A stretch of 16,725 bases of DNA from Acaudatibacter sp035532115 (GCA_035532115.1 DATKRO010000083.1:1-16725), one strand, 5' to 3'. Counted from the stretch's first letter, positions 1 to 8,544 are shown. Notes: generated by a model from the letters alone, not told the origin. Program-made: numbers and translations.

Positions 1-594
1 GCGGGCCCAGTCGAACTGCGGCGTGTTGACCGCCGGCAGCTCCACGATCGAGACGCGGATGCGCGAGCGGTCGTGGCGAAGCTCGGTGCGCAGCGAATCG
101 CTGAAGCCGCGGATGGCGTATTTCGCCCCGCAATAGGCCGACTGCAGCGGGATGCCGCGATAGGCGAGCGCCGAGCCCACCTGCACGATGACGCCGCGGC
201 CGCGCGGGCGCATAGAGCGCAGCGCCGCCATGGTCCCGTGCACGAACCCCAGATAGGTGACCTCGGTGACCCGCCTGAACTCGTCCGGGCTCATCTGCCA
301 CACCGGCGAGAACACCGTGGCCATGGCGTCGTTCACCCACACGTCGATGGGTCCGAGCGCCTCCTCGATCTGCGCCGCCGCCGCGAACAGCTTGTCGGCG
401 TCGGAAACGTCGGCCGGGGCGCAGAAGGCCGCGGCGCCCAGTTCCTCGACCTCGCGCCGCACGTCCTCGAGGGCCTGCGCGTCGCGGGCGATCAGGCCGA
501 GCTTGGCGCCGGCGCGGGCGAACCGGTGCGCGGCGGCGCGGCCGACGCCGGCCGCCGCCCCGGTGACCACCACCACCTTGTTCTTCAGCCGCAT
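1..594 (-). CDS. SDR-family oxidoreductase, 3' end cut by window edge
   Basis: Classical short-chain dehydrogenase/reductase that would oxidise or reduce a small substrate with NAD(P)(H); the substrate cannot be told. The 198 visible codons start at an ATG at 594-592, preceded by GGGAGG about 6 nt upstream. The Rossmann nucleotide motif TGAAAGVG lies at residues 11-18. The N-N-A-x element reads NDAM (N88-D89). The active-site YxxxK reads Y154-C-G-A-K158, preceded by the VGSALAYRG segment that carries the catalytic Ser. The segment after YxxxK (VNTPQFDW) resembles a longer SDR subgroup of roughly 300 residues or more, so about a third is missing beyond the left edge. It is divergent from the debranching enzyme gene; the 116 bp between them must hold both promoters, but I could not assign boxes. 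Family assignment is firm, substrate unknown. Confidence 0.93.
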   Translation of the reverse strand, partial: MRLKNKVVVVTGAAAGVGRAAAHRFARAGAKLGLIARDAQALEDVRREVEELGAAAFCAPADVSDADKLFAAAAQIEEALGPIDVWVNDAMATVFSPVWQMSPDEFRRVTEVTYLGFVHGTMAALRSMRPRGRGVIVQVGSALAYRGIPLQSAYCGAKYAIRGFSDSLRTELRHDRSRIRVSIVELPAVNTPQFDWAR

Positions 595-710
595 CTGCGC
601 CTCCCGCGCCGGCCCGGCGCAGCCGCGCGCGGCGAGGCCGAAACTCGAGGGGAACGACGGGCGTTCCGTTGAGCCGGCGCGCCGGGCGCCGCGAACGCGA
701 GGATGGGCGC

Positions 711-2930
711 ATGGAGTCCGGGATTACGCAGGCGGGCCGGGGCTGGTCCCTGAACGTCTGCCGCCCCGACGCCGGCCGGTTCGTGCTGTTCTGCGGCCAC
801 ATGCTGCTGATCGTCTCCGAACGCGGCGCGATAGAAGCGGGCCTCACCGGCCTCTTTTTTCACCGCGCCCGGTTTTTGTCGCGGCTGGATTTCGAGATCG
901 CCGGGAAAGCGCCCGAGCTGGCGTCGATGCATCCCGTCGATACGGCCTCGATGCTCGGCTACCATCTGGCGCCGGCGCCGTCCCGCCCCGGGGAGAGCGC
1001 TCCGGGCGACGCCGGCTCCGGGGAGATCCGCAACCATGGCCTCGAGGTGCAGACCGACGTGCGCCTGGGCGAGACGCTGGCGATCGCCTACCGGATCACC
1101 AACCACGGCCTCTGGCCCATCGTCGCGCCGCTGCGCTGGCGCGCCGCCGCCGATTTCCTGGATCAGAGCGCGGTCAAGGAGGGCGCCGGGCGCTCGAAAA
1201 AGGCGCGCCGGGAATGGCGCGGGAACGAACTGAGGCTGGTCTCGCCGCGTCCGAAGCTGGCGCACGCCACCAGGATCGCCTTCTCGGGGCCGGCCCCGTT
1301 CCACGACGCCGGCGCCGTCTCGTGCGAGGTGCGGATCGAGCCCCGCCACAGCGTCGAGATCCGACTCGACATCGCCCCCGAGTTCGATCCTGGCTTCGCC
1401 GGTGAACTGCCCCGGCGCGAGGGCGCGGGGCCGGACGGCTGGCTGGAGGACTGCGCGCGCCTGGAAACCGCGGCGGCCGCGCCGCTCGCGGCCTGGCGGC
1501 GGGCGGTGCTCGACCTCGCCGCGCTGCGCCTGGACGACGGCGAGGGCGAGGAGCGCCATACGCCTTCCGCGGGGGCGCCGCACTACATCGGCCTCTTCGG
1601 CCGCGACGCGCTCACCGTCGGCTGGCAGACCCTGCTGCTCAATCCGGCGACGCTGCGCGGCTCGCTCAGCCTGGTGGGGCGATGGACGGCGAGCGCCTAC
1701 CAGCCTCGCTACGACGCCCAGCCGGGCCGGGTGCTGCATCAGCGCCGCCTCGGGCCGGCCGAGCTGCTCGGCCAGACGCCCTATCTGCACTACTATGGCG
1801 ACCATACGGCGTCGGGCCTGTGGCTGCTCGGCCTCGCCAACGCCTTTGCCCAGAACGCCGACGCCGCCTTCCTGGGCTCGTTCCGCGACCTGGCGTTGCG
1901 AATCCTGGAATGGATGGACCGCGACGGCGATCTCGATGGCGACGGCTTCTACGAATACCAGACCTTCGCCCCCGGGGGCGGGCTGAAGAACCAGGGATGG
2001 AAGGATTCGCAGGACGCCATCCTCTATCCGAACGGGGCGCTGGCGCCCGACCCGCTGGCGGTCTGCGAGATCCAGGCGCTCTTCCACGCCGCCAAGCGGG
2101 CGCTGGGGTTCGCCTGGCGCGCAGCCGGCGAGGCGGCGCTGGGCGAGCGGCTGATCGGCGAGGCGGACGACCTGAAGCGGCGCTTCAACGAGCGCTTCTG
2201 GATGCCCGACCTCGGCTACTACGCCCTGGCGCTCGATCCCGACAAGCGCCAGGTCAGGACCATCGCCGACAACGCCGGCCTCGCCATCGCCTATGGCGTG
2301 GCCAGCCCCGAGCGCGCCAGGGCCGTCGCCGACCGGCTGATGAGCGACGAGCTGTTCTCGGGCTGGGGCATCCGCACCCTCAGCACCGGGCATCCGGCCT
2401 ACAACCCCCTCGCCTACCATCTGGGCTCGGTGTGGCCCTCGCCCAACGCCCTCACCGCCCTCGGCTTCGCGCGCTATGGCCTGGACGAGCACTTTCTGGT
2501 CCTGACGCGGGCGCTGCTCGACGCCGCCGGCCTGTTCGAATTCCACCGCCTGCCCGAACTCTTCGGCGGCCACGCCAGGAGCGACCATGCCCATCCTGGG
2601 CTCTATCCCCGGGCCTGCAGCCCTCAGGCCTGGTCGGCCGGGGCGGTGGTGTCGCTGATCGTCGCCCTGGCGGGGCTGCAGCCGGCGGCGCCGCTTGGCG
2701 CCCTGATCTGCGACCCGAAGCTCCCCGAATGGCTGCCCGAACTCACCTTGCGCGGCGTGCCGGTCGGCCGCGGCCGGATGACCGTGAGGGTCTGGCGCGA
2801 CGGCTCGGGCGCCTCGCATGCCGAGGTCGGCGAGAACTCCTCCGGCCTGCGGCTGCTGACGCTCGCCGAGCGTGACGGCTTCTCGGCCGATGACCGCCGC
2901 GCCGCCGAGTTCGCCGCCGCCATCGCCTGA
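711..2930 (+). CDS. Glycogen-debranching-type amylo-alpha-1,6-glucosidase
   Basis: Predicted cytoplasmic glycosidase of 739 residues. The amylo-alpha-1,6-glucosidase family hydrolyses alpha-1,6 branch linkages in glycogen-like glucans, but many bacterial members are uncharacterised. The N-terminal part (about 20-200) matches the beta-rich GDE N-terminal domain, with GLFFHRARFLSRLDF near residues 47-61. The C-terminal (alpha/alpha)6 catalytic domain shows FGRDAL at 296-301, NQGWKDS at 427-433 and ACSPQAWSAG at 635-644, all typical of this family. I chose ATG 711 because GAGG at 699-702 lies 8 nt upstream; an in-frame TTG at 669 would add 14 residues of low-complexity Arg-rich sequence without homology. 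The stop lies 7 bp from the stop of the convergent exported-protein gene. With the GH15 gene 6.6 kb away it points to storage-polysaccharide or disaccharide metabolism in the neighbourhood. Confidence 0.93.
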   Translation: MESGITQAGRGWSLNVCRPDAGRFVLFCGHMLLIVSERGAIEAGLTGLFFHRARFLSRLDFEIAGKAPELASMHPVDTASMLGYHLAPAPSRPGESAPGDAGSGEIRNHGLEVQTDVRLGETLAIAYRITNHGLWPIVAPLRWRAAADFLDQSAVKEGAGRSKKARREWRGNELRLVSPRPKLAHATRIAFSGPAPFHDAGAVSCEVRIEPRHSVEIRLDIAPEFDPGFAGELPRREGAGPDGWLEDCARLETAAAAPLAAWRRAVLDLAALRLDDGEGEERHTPSAGAPHYIGLFGRDALTVGWQTLLLNPATLRGSLSLVGRWTASAYQPRYDAQPGRVLHQRRLGPAELLGQTPYLHYYGDHTASGLWLLGLANAFAQNADAAFLGSFRDLALRILEWMDRDGDLDGDGFYEYQTFAPGGGLKNQGWKDSQDAILYPNGALAPDPLAVCEIQALFHAAKRALGFAWRAAGEAALGERLIGEADDLKRRFNERFWMPDLGYYALALDPDKRQVRTIADNAGLAIAYGVASPERARAVADRLMSDELFSGWGIRTLSTGHPAYNPLAYHLGSVWPSPNALTALGFARYGLDEHFLVLTRALLDAAGLFEFHRLPELFGGHARSDHAHPGLYPRACSPQAWSAGAVVSLIVALAGLQPAAPLGALICDPKLPEWLPELTLRGVPVGRGRMTVRVWRDGSGASHAEVGENSSGLRLLTLAERDGFSADDRRAAEFAAAIA

Positions 2931-2937
2931 GGCAGGC

Positions 2938-3579
2938 TCAGGAGACGCCCGAGCCGGCCCGCCGCATGGTGACGCTCAGATCGACGCGATCGGCGGAGGG
3001 GTCCGTGAGCACGACCTCGCCGGAGGGCGTGCGCCAGACCCGCCGCACCCGGCGCAGCGGCCCGACCTCCGAGCGCACCCGGCCGCGCGTGGTGAGCACC
3101 GGTCGCCCATAGCGCTGGTCGAGCAGGGCCGTCACGTCGCTGTAGGCGTCCACCGAGGTCCGGAACTCGACCCGGGCGAGACGGTCGCGGACGAACACGA
3201 ACCTCAGGTCCGAGGCGCGGAATGGCCCCTCGAGCCTGATCGAATGGGGCAGCACGTCATGGCCGAAGCGGTCGACCCAGGCGCAGATCGCCACCCCCGA
3301 GCGGCGGTCGGCGGCGCTCAGGGGATATCCGGGGATTCTCACCGCGCGCGGATTGGTCCAGCAGGCGGGCGTGGCGGTGGCCCCGGCGCTCGCCGGCGGC
3401 GGCAGCTGCTTCCAGGCCTCGGCGCTCATGCCGAGGCTGGCGCCGTCGAGCGGCAAAGCCGGCGTCAGCCGGGTGTCCGCGGCCGCCCCCGGGGCGTGCA
3501 GCAGCACGCCCGCCATCAGGGCGGCGCCGAGCCCGCCGGCCCATCTCGCCGCCAGACTGCATCCGCGAGCTGAGTTCAT
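2938..3579 (-). CDS. Predicted exported protein of unknown function
   Basis: A 213-residue protein that I do not recognise. Residues 1-34 form a signal peptide: basic start, hydrophobic core GGLGAALMAGVLLHA, and an AAA-D site predicting cleavage near 34/35. The mature part has an opening segment LDGASLGMSAEAWKQL, similar in style to periplasmic proteins that begin with a 'G-ms-...-W' repeat-like strand, then three cysteines (two in the mature part, near ACW and AICAW) that could form a disulfide. No lipobox, no transmembrane helix, no enzymatic motif was seen. ATG at 3579-3577 has GGGAG about 11 nt upstream. Codon use matches its neighbours and the opposite strand has no plausible product, so the gene is probably real. 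Location is likely periplasmic. Confidence 0.75.
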   Translation of the reverse strand: MNSARGCSLAARWAGGLGAALMAGVLLHAPGAAADTRLTPALPLDGASLGMSAEAWKQLPPPASAGATATPACWTNPRAVRIPGYPLSAADRRSGVAICAWVDRFGHDVLPHSIRLEGPFRASDLRFVFVRDRLARVEFRTSVDAYSDVTALLDQRYGRPVLTTRGRVRSEVGPLRRVRRVWRTPSGEVVLTDPSADRVDLSVTMRRAGSGVS

Positions 3580-3849
3580 CGTCGAGAATCTCCCATTCGA
3601 TCCGGGCGTGCGCTTCTACCATGCCGGCCGCCCCGAGGGACTGCGGCGATGCAACAAATGCCGCCTGCAGGACGAGTTCCAGCTCGGCTGCGGCGCGCCC
3701 GGCCCCGGCTCGCGCTTCGCTTGGCCGGGGTGACGACGATGATTGGAGTCTCGTTCACTCGAGCGCTTTGCCGTGGCGACAAATGCGGCCGGTCTTGGCA
3801 AATAGGTTTGCAGGCGCCATCCGATAGGCGTCCGTTCCGGAGCCAATGC
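3580..3849. other. Intergenic region with palindromic repeat and phyH leader
   Basis: This is a divergent intergenic region of 270 bp, with the exported-protein gene leaving to the left and the dioxygenase gene to the right. It holds the palindromic repeat described separately and, further right, a short interrupted palindrome GCAAA-TAGG-TTTGC at about 3798-3811 that could be a protein-binding site. GGAG at 3839-3842 serves as the ribosome binding site of the dioxygenase gene. I could not assign convincing -35/-10 boxes. Confidence 0.5.
3668..3745. repeat. Intergenic palindromic repeat (alphaproteobacterial type)
   Basis: The core is a near-palindrome: CCCCGGC at 3703-3709 pairs perfectly with GCCGGGG at 3724-3730, across a 14-nt GC-rich loop. 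Read on the minus strand the element begins CGTCATCACCCCGGCCAAGC, the style of multi-copy intergenic elements that are common in Caulobacteraceae and related genomes. Only one copy is seen in the window, so multi-copy status is an inference from memory. It could alternatively act as a transcript-end hairpin, though no T-run follows the stem. The outer boundaries are approximate. Confidence 0.45.
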
Positions 3850-4713
3850 ATGCGCGTTTCCGACGAGAGCCTGGCCCAGGTGTGGGACCAGGGCTTCACC
3901 CTGGTGGAGGGCTTCCTCGACGCCAAGACGCTCGGCGAGGCGCGCGAGGCGCTCTGGGAGGTCTATCCGCGGCCGCAGGACTACTTCGCCGCGCCCGAGG
4001 CGCACCCGCGCTTTTCGCGCAGCCAGTTCGCCGGCCTGCGCTTCTTCCCCTACCCCAGCTGGGCGCTGAACCGGGTCGCCGTCTATCCGGATCTGGTGGA
4101 CGCGGCCGAGCGGTTCCTGGGCTCGGACGACATCGAGATCTACAAGATCGAGCTCTGGGCCAAGTACGCCGGCGCCATCGACTACGATCAGCCGCACCAC
4201 CGCGACTTCGGCAACCACACCCTGGTGACGCCCAGGCTCGACGGCGTCCACACCCAGATGACCACCTTCATCCTGCTCTCCGACGTCGGCGAGGCGGATG
4301 GCCCGACCAGGCTCGTGCCGACGCGCCATACCCGCGATCTGCCGCTGACCCCGCGCGAGCTGCCCATGGGCGCCTTCGCGGCCGAGGAGGTCTGCGCCTG
4401 CGCCCCGGCCGGGTCGCTGCTGATCTACAAGACCGACGTGCTGCACCGCGGCTCGAACTTCGCCGAGCCGGGCCGCTCGCGCTTCGTCATGCTGGTGGAT
4501 CTGCAGCAGCGCGGCTGGCGCTGGAACGGCAAGATGAGCTGGCCCAACCAGGCCGGCAGTCCGCACATCGTCGACGCCATCGCCCGGATGACGCCGCGCC
4601 AGCGCGACCTCTTCGGCTGGCCGCCCCCCGGCGCCGACTACTGGAACGCCCAGACCTTGCGCGACGTGGCCGCCCGCTATCCGGATCTGGACATGAGTCC
4701 CTACCAGCCCTGA
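3850..4713 (+). CDS. Phytanoyl-CoA dioxygenase (PhyH) family protein
   Basis: A 287-residue cytoplasmic non-haem Fe(II)/2-oxoglutarate-dependent oxygenase. The iron-binding facial triad is visible: H117-R-D119 in QPHHRDFGNH and the distal H199 in DVLHRGSN. R211 in GRSRF, 12 residues later, fits the 2-oxoglutarate carboxylate anchor. The region between (TTFILLSDVGEADGPTRLVP) is a typical PhyH double-stranded beta-helix core. Start ATG 3850 has GGAG at 3839-3842, 7 nt upstream; the frame stays open upstream to 3649 but that extension runs through the intergenic repeat. Family members hydroxylate varied small molecules, and nothing here fixes the substrate. The next gene converges from the right with 35 bp between stops. 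Confidence 0.9.
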   Translation: MRVSDESLAQVWDQGFTLVEGFLDAKTLGEAREALWEVYPRPQDYFAAPEAHPRFSRSQFAGLRFFPYPSWALNRVAVYPDLVDAAERFLGSDDIEIYKIELWAKYAGAIDYDQPHHRDFGNHTLVTPRLDGVHTQMTTFILLSDVGEADGPTRLVPTRHTRDLPLTPRELPMGAFAAEEVCACAPAGSLLIYKTDVLHRGSNFAEPGRSRFVMLVDLQQRGWRWNGKMSWPNQAGSPHIVDAIARMTPRQRDLFGWPPPGADYWNAQTLRDVAARYPDLDMSPYQP

Positions 4714-4748
4714 CCCCCGTCCGGCGCGGCACGCGGCTGCGGCCGGCT

Positions 4749-5474
4749 TCACCCCCAGCCGTCGATGGTGTCGGCCCACTGGCCGAGCTGGTAGGCGCGG
4801 GTGTCCACGCGCGCGCCCGGCGCGGCCAGGGCGCTGGCGATCGAGGCCGCGATGGCGCGCGCGGCGGCGGCGTGGCTGGTCCCGGCGTAGGCCTTCAGCG
4901 CCGCTTCGGCGTCGCCGAGCTGGGTGCGCGCCACCGAGGTGCGCCCCGCCGCCGCCATCTTCTGCGCCAGGGCCAGGCTTTCGTCCGCCCGCAGCAGCGG
5001 CAGGTCCGCCGGCGCCAGGGCGGCCGGGACGCTGGCGACGATGGCGGCGAGATCGGCGTCGGCGCCGGGAAAGTCGCCGCCCACCAGGTCCTCCTGCGCC
5101 GACAGCAGCCGCGTCTGGGCCTCGAACACCGTCGTCCGCGCCTGCCCCGGGCGCGCGCGGCGCATCGGCGCCTCGGCCAGGAACAGGCGCGAGGTCTGGT
5201 CCGGCAGCTGGTCGGCGTCGGCGATCGCCGCCTCGACGTCGTCGGCGGCGGCGATGCGGTCGCCCGCGGCGATGGCCCATCGGGCGTTCTCCGCCGCCGC
5301 CAGCAGCGAAGCGCCGAGGTCGCGGGTCAGGAGCGAGGCGGAGGCGCCGCCGGGCGTCTTGGCCGGGGCCGCGGGCGCCGCGCCGCGGCTGCAGGCGCCG
5401 AGAACGGCGCACGCCAGCGCGCCCGCCAGGACGGCCGCCGCGCCCGCGCGCCGCGTCCGCCGCCGCCCGCTCAC
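4749..5474 (-). CDS. Predicted lipoprotein, fifth gene of the cyo operon
   Basis: A 241-residue protein with a basic start (MSGRRRTRR), a hydrophobic stretch and the lipobox L-G-A-C with C28 as lipidation site, so probably membrane-anchored on the periplasmic side. The mature part is Ala-rich and strongly helical, with segments such as LAAAENARWAIAAGD and LALAQKMAAAGRTSVARTQLGDA that look like repeated helical hairpins. I do not recognise the family; a resemblance to YfdX-like helical proteins is possible but unproven. The GTG start at 5474-5472 overlaps the cyoD TGA by GTGA, indicating translational coupling. An ATG at 5540 would place the start inside cyoD and destroy the signal sequence, so I rejected it. 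Position after cyoD suggests a role linked to oxidase assembly or stability, purely by context. Confidence 0.78.
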   Translation of the reverse strand: MSGRRRTRRAGAAAVLAGALACAVLGACSRGAAPAAPAKTPGGASASLLTRDLGASLLAAAENARWAIAAGDRIAAADDVEAAIADADQLPDQTSRLFLAEAPMRRARPGQARTTVFEAQTRLLSAQEDLVGGDFPGADADLAAIVASVPAALAPADLPLLRADESLALAQKMAAAGRTSVARTQLGDAEAALKAYAGTSHAAAARAIAASIASALAAPGARVDTRAYQLGQWADTIDGWG

Positions 5475-5872
5475 GATCGCGCCATCCGCATCAGCTGCGC
5501 CGTCGGCATCATGTTGTGGTTCATGTTGGCCATGATCCACACCGAGCCGCCGATGATCAGCGCCACGATCAGCACCCCGAAGGCCAGCGCCAGGACGTTG
5601 TTGGTGTTGTCCGCTCCGGTGGTGATGTGCAGGAAGAACACCAGATGCACGCCCATCTGGGCCACCGCCAGGGCGGTGAGCGCCGCCGGGATCGCCGGCG
5701 CCCAGATGACGCCGCTGCGGGCGAAATAGAACGAGGCCGCGGTCAGGGCGGCGGCCAGCGCCAGCCCGATCAGATAGCCGCGGACGCCCTGGGCGACGCC
5801 GCTGCCGTCCAGCCGCTCGTCGCCGGGCGCGGCGTCGTCGACGCCCGGTTCGTAGCCAGAGATCTCGGTCAT
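5471..5872 (-). CDS. cyoD: Cytochrome bo3 ubiquinol oxidase subunit IV
   Basis: A 133-residue inner-membrane protein with three predicted helices (about 32-50, 58-82, 92-115). The central signature AVAQMGVHLVFFLHI (69-83) and the third helix ending WIMANMNHNMM match CyoD, the small subunit that aids CuB/haem assembly in subunit I of bo3 oxidases. The E. coli protein is 109 residues; the extra length is a hydrophilic N-terminus (1-30). ATG 5872-5870 overlaps the cyoC stop as ATGA, giving translational coupling, and its own TGA overlaps the GTG of the following lipoprotein gene. Upstream in-frame ATG codons lie inside cyoC and were not used. Confidence 0.95.
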   Translation of the reverse strand: MTEISGYEPGVDDAAPGDERLDGSGVAQGVRGYLIGLALAAALTAASFYFARSGVIWAPAIPAALTALAVAQMGVHLVFFLHITTGADNTNNVLALAFGVLIVALIIGGSVWIMANMNHNMMPTAQLMRMARS

Positions 5873-6525
5873 CGCGCCACTCCGGTGAGATAGACGACGG
5901 TGAAGATGCCCACCCAGACGATGTCCAGAGCGTGCCAGAAGAGCGTGAAACAGAGGATGCGCCGCAGGATGTCGGCGCGGAATCCCTTGGCGAACACCTG
6001 CGCCATCATGGTCAGCAGCCACATCAGGCCCAAGGTCACGTGGACGCCGTGGCACCCGACGAGGGCGAAGAAGGCCGAGAGGAAGGCGCTGCGCTGCGGT
6101 CCGTCGCCGCTGGCCAGCAGCTGCGCGAACTCGTGGCCCTCCAGGATCAGGAACGCCGCGCCGGGCGCGAAGGTCGCGGCCATGGCGACGAAGTACCAGG
6201 GGCGGCTGCGCGCTCCGGCGGCGAGGCTGGCGAGGCCGCAGGCGAAACTGGAGGCGAGCAGGCAGCCGGTCTCCCAGGCGACGCTGTCGAGGCTGAAGAG
6301 CTGCCGCCCCGAAGGCCCTGCCGCCGTGGCGTTCGCCAGCACCGCGAAGCTGGCGAAGAACGACGAGAACATCACGAAGTCGCTGAGCAGGAAGATCCAG
6401 AAGCCGTAGCCCACCACCACCCGCACCGGCGCCGGTCCGCCGCCGCCGTGCCCGCGCGACTCGTCCTCGGGCTTGCCGTGGCCCAGGTGATGCGGATCCT
6501 GGGCGGCGGGATAGGCGGCGCTCAT
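5869..6525 (-). CDS. cyoC: Cytochrome bo3 ubiquinol oxidase subunit III
   Basis: A 218-residue membrane protein with five predicted helices. Strong CyoC signatures are GFWIFLLSDFVMFSSFFA (41-58), the AFLSAFFALVGCHGVHVTLG block (147-166) and TLFWHALDIVWVGIFTVVYL (194-213). The N-terminus (1-30) is His/Gly-rich, as in other CyoC proteins. Subunit III stabilises the oxidase complex and carries no redox centre. ATG 6525-6523 overlaps the cyoB TGA as ATGA, and the gene's own stop overlaps cyoD in the same way. Length is close to the 204 residues of E. coli CyoC. Confidence 0.97.
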   Translation of the reverse strand: MSAAYPAAQDPHHLGHGKPEDESRGHGGGGPAPVRVVVGYGFWIFLLSDFVMFSSFFASFAVLANATAAGPSGRQLFSLDSVAWETGCLLASSFACGLASLAAGARSRPWYFVAMAATFAPGAAFLILEGHEFAQLLASGDGPQRSAFLSAFFALVGCHGVHVTLGLMWLLTMMAQVFAKGFRADILRRILCFTLFWHALDIVWVGIFTVVYLTGVAR

Positions 6526-8528
6526 GCCGGCTCCGCCGGCGCGAGCGCCGCCTGGCGCGCCGCCCGGTTGGCCCGGTCGATGCGCGCCACCTCCTCGGCG
6601 GGGATCAGGTATTCGGTGCGGTCGCGCCAGGCGAACACCACGAAGGTGGCGAAGGCCCCCAGAGCCGCGGCGATGGCCAGCCACCAGATGTGCCAGATGC
6701 AGGCGAAGCCCAGGAAGGTCGCGAAGAAGGCGCAGACGAAGCCGGTGGGGCTGTTGCGCGGCATCTCGATGGGCCGGTACTTGGGCTCGGGACCGAGCTG
6801 GGCCGCGTCGCGCGCCTTCTGCTTGACATCCCAATAGGCCTCCAGCCCGTGCACGTCCGGCAGCACCGCGAAATTGAACGCCGGCGGCGGCGAGGCCGTC
6901 GACCATTCCAGCGAACGCCCGTCCCAGGGGTCGCCGGTGGCGTCGCGCAGCGCCTCGCGGCGGCGGATGCTGACGACGAGCTGCGCGATCTGGCAGAGGA
7001 TGCCGGCGAGGATGAGCGCGGTCCCGCCCGCCGCCACGAGCAGCCACGGATGCCAGCCGGGCACGTCGTAATGCTGCAGCCGCCGCGTCATGCCCTCCAG
7101 CCCCAGGACATAGAGCGGCATGAAGGCCAGGTAGAAGCCGACGATCCAGCACCAGAAGGCGGCGACGCCGAGACCCTCGTGCAGCTTGAACCCGATGGCC
7201 TTGGGGAACCAGTAGCTGTAGCCGGCGAAGGCGCCGAAGAGCACGCCGCCGATGATGACGTTGTGGAAGTGCGCCACCAGGAAGACGCTGTTGTGCAGCA
7301 CGAAGTCGGCCGGCGGCACCGCCATCAGCACGCCGGTGATGCCGCCGATGGTGAAGGTGAACATGAAGCCGAGCGACCAGAGCATCGGCGTGCCGAACCG
7401 CACCTTGCCGCCGTACATGGTGAAGAGCCAGCTGAACAGCTTCACGCCCGTCGGCACCGCGATGATCATGCTGGCGATGCCGAAGACGGCGTTGACGTCG
7501 CCGCCCGCGCCCATGGTGAAGAAGTGGTGCAGCCAGACCATGAACGAGATCAGGCAGATGGCCATCGTCGCCATCACCATCGACCGGTAGCCGAACAAAG
7601 GCTTGCTGGAGAAGGTCGAGACGATCTCGGAATAGATCCCGAACGGTGGCAGTATAAGTATGTAGACTTCCGGATGTCCCCAGGCCCAGATCAGGTTCAT
7701 GAACATCATCACGTTGCCGCCGCCGGTGTCGGTGAAGAAATGGAAGCCGAGATAGCGGTCGAGGATCAGCATGGCCAGGGTGGCGGTCAGCACCGGAAAC
7801 GCGGCGACGATCAGCAGGCTGGCGGCGAGGCTGGTCCAGCAGAACATCGACATGCGAAAATAGGTCATGCCGGGCGCGCGCAGCTTCAGGATGGTGGTGA
7901 CGAAGTTGACGCCGGTGAGCAGGCTGCCGATGCCGGCGATCTCCAGCGACCACAGGTAGTAGTCGACGCCGACGCCGGGTGAATAGCGCAGCTCCGAGAG
8001 CGGCGGAAACGGCAGCCAGCCGGTGCGCGCGAACTCGCCGACCACCAGCGAGAGGTTCACCAGCAGCGCTCCGGTGGCGGTGAGCCACAGGCTGACCGAG
8101 TTCAGCGTCGGAAACGCCACGTCGCGCACGCCCAGCTGCAGCGGCAGCACGATGTTCATCAGCCCGATCAGGAACGGCATCGCCATGAAGAAGATCATGA
8201 TGGTCCCGTGCGCCGAGAATACCTGGTCGAAGTGCTGCGGCGGCAGGAAGCCGGGGGCGCGGAAGGCCACGGCCTGCTGGGTGCGCATCATTATGGCGTC
8301 GGTGAAGCCGCGCAGCAGCATCAGCATCGCCAGCACGCAGTACATGACGCCGATGCGCTTGTGGTCGACGCTGGTGATCCACTCGCGCCAGAGATAGGGC
8401 AGGCGCCCGCTCAGCACGATCCAGGCGAGCACCGCCACGACGGCGATCAGCACCGCGCCGCCCGCGGCCATCGGCAGCGGCTCGTTCAGCGGAATCGCCG
8501 AGAGGCTCAGCCGTCCCAGGATCGTCAT
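6522..8528 (-). CDS. cyoB: Cytochrome bo3 ubiquinol oxidase subunit I
   Basis: The 668-residue haem-copper catalytic subunit oxidises ubiquinol, reduces O2 to water and pumps protons. Low-spin haem ligands are H107 (SAHG) and H422. H420 fits the high-spin haem ligand. CuB ligands are H285, H334 and H335, with Y289 in WGHPEVY as the cross-link tyrosine. D-channel D136 and E287, K-channel K363 (PTGVK), and quinone-site R73, D77, H99 and Q102 are all present. The quinone-site set separates it from cytochrome c oxidases. Numbering runs one or two ahead of E. coli CyoB and the length is near-identical. GGGGAG lies 7 nt before ATG 8528; the gap to cyoA is 16 bp. Confidence 0.98.
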   Translation of the reverse strand: MTILGRLSLSAIPLNEPLPMAAGGAVLIAVVAVLAWIVLSGRLPYLWREWITSVDHKRIGVMYCVLAMLMLLRGFTDAIMMRTQQAVAFRAPGFLPPQHFDQVFSAHGTIMIFFMAMPFLIGLMNIVLPLQLGVRDVAFPTLNSVSLWLTATGALLVNLSLVVGEFARTGWLPFPPLSELRYSPGVGVDYYLWSLEIAGIGSLLTGVNFVTTILKLRAPGMTYFRMSMFCWTSLAASLLIVAAFPVLTATLAMLILDRYLGFHFFTDTGGGNVMMFMNLIWAWGHPEVYILILPPFGIYSEIVSTFSSKPLFGYRSMVMATMAICLISFMVWLHHFFTMGAGGDVNAVFGIASMIIAVPTGVKLFSWLFTMYGGKVRFGTPMLWSLGFMFTFTIGGITGVLMAVPPADFVLHNSVFLVAHFHNVIIGGVLFGAFAGYSYWFPKAIGFKLHEGLGVAAFWCWIVGFYLAFMPLYVLGLEGMTRRLQHYDVPGWHPWLLVAAGGTALILAGILCQIAQLVVSIRRREALRDATGDPWDGRSLEWSTASPPPAFNFAVLPDVHGLEAYWDVKQKARDAAQLGPEPKYRPIEMPRNSPTGFVCAFFATFLGFACIWHIWWLAIAAALGAFATFVVFAWRDRTEYLIPAEEVARIDRANRAARQAALAPAEPA

Positions 8529-8544
8529 GCTCCAGCTCCCCGCG

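Noticed and set aside
585..2819. 744-codon open frame on the minus strand
   Set aside because: Antisense shadow of the debranching enzyme gene in very GC-rich DNA; the product is Arg/Gly/Ala-rich with no motif, while the plus-strand frame carries clear GDE motifs.
3616..5412. 598-codon minus-strand open frame
   Set aside because: Overlaps the dioxygenase and lipoprotein genes in other frames; composition is GC shadow, with no conserved motif.
3846..5729. 627-codon plus-strand open frame
   Set aside because: It runs out of frame through the dioxygenase gene and antisense through the lipoprotein and cyoD genes; low-complexity product.
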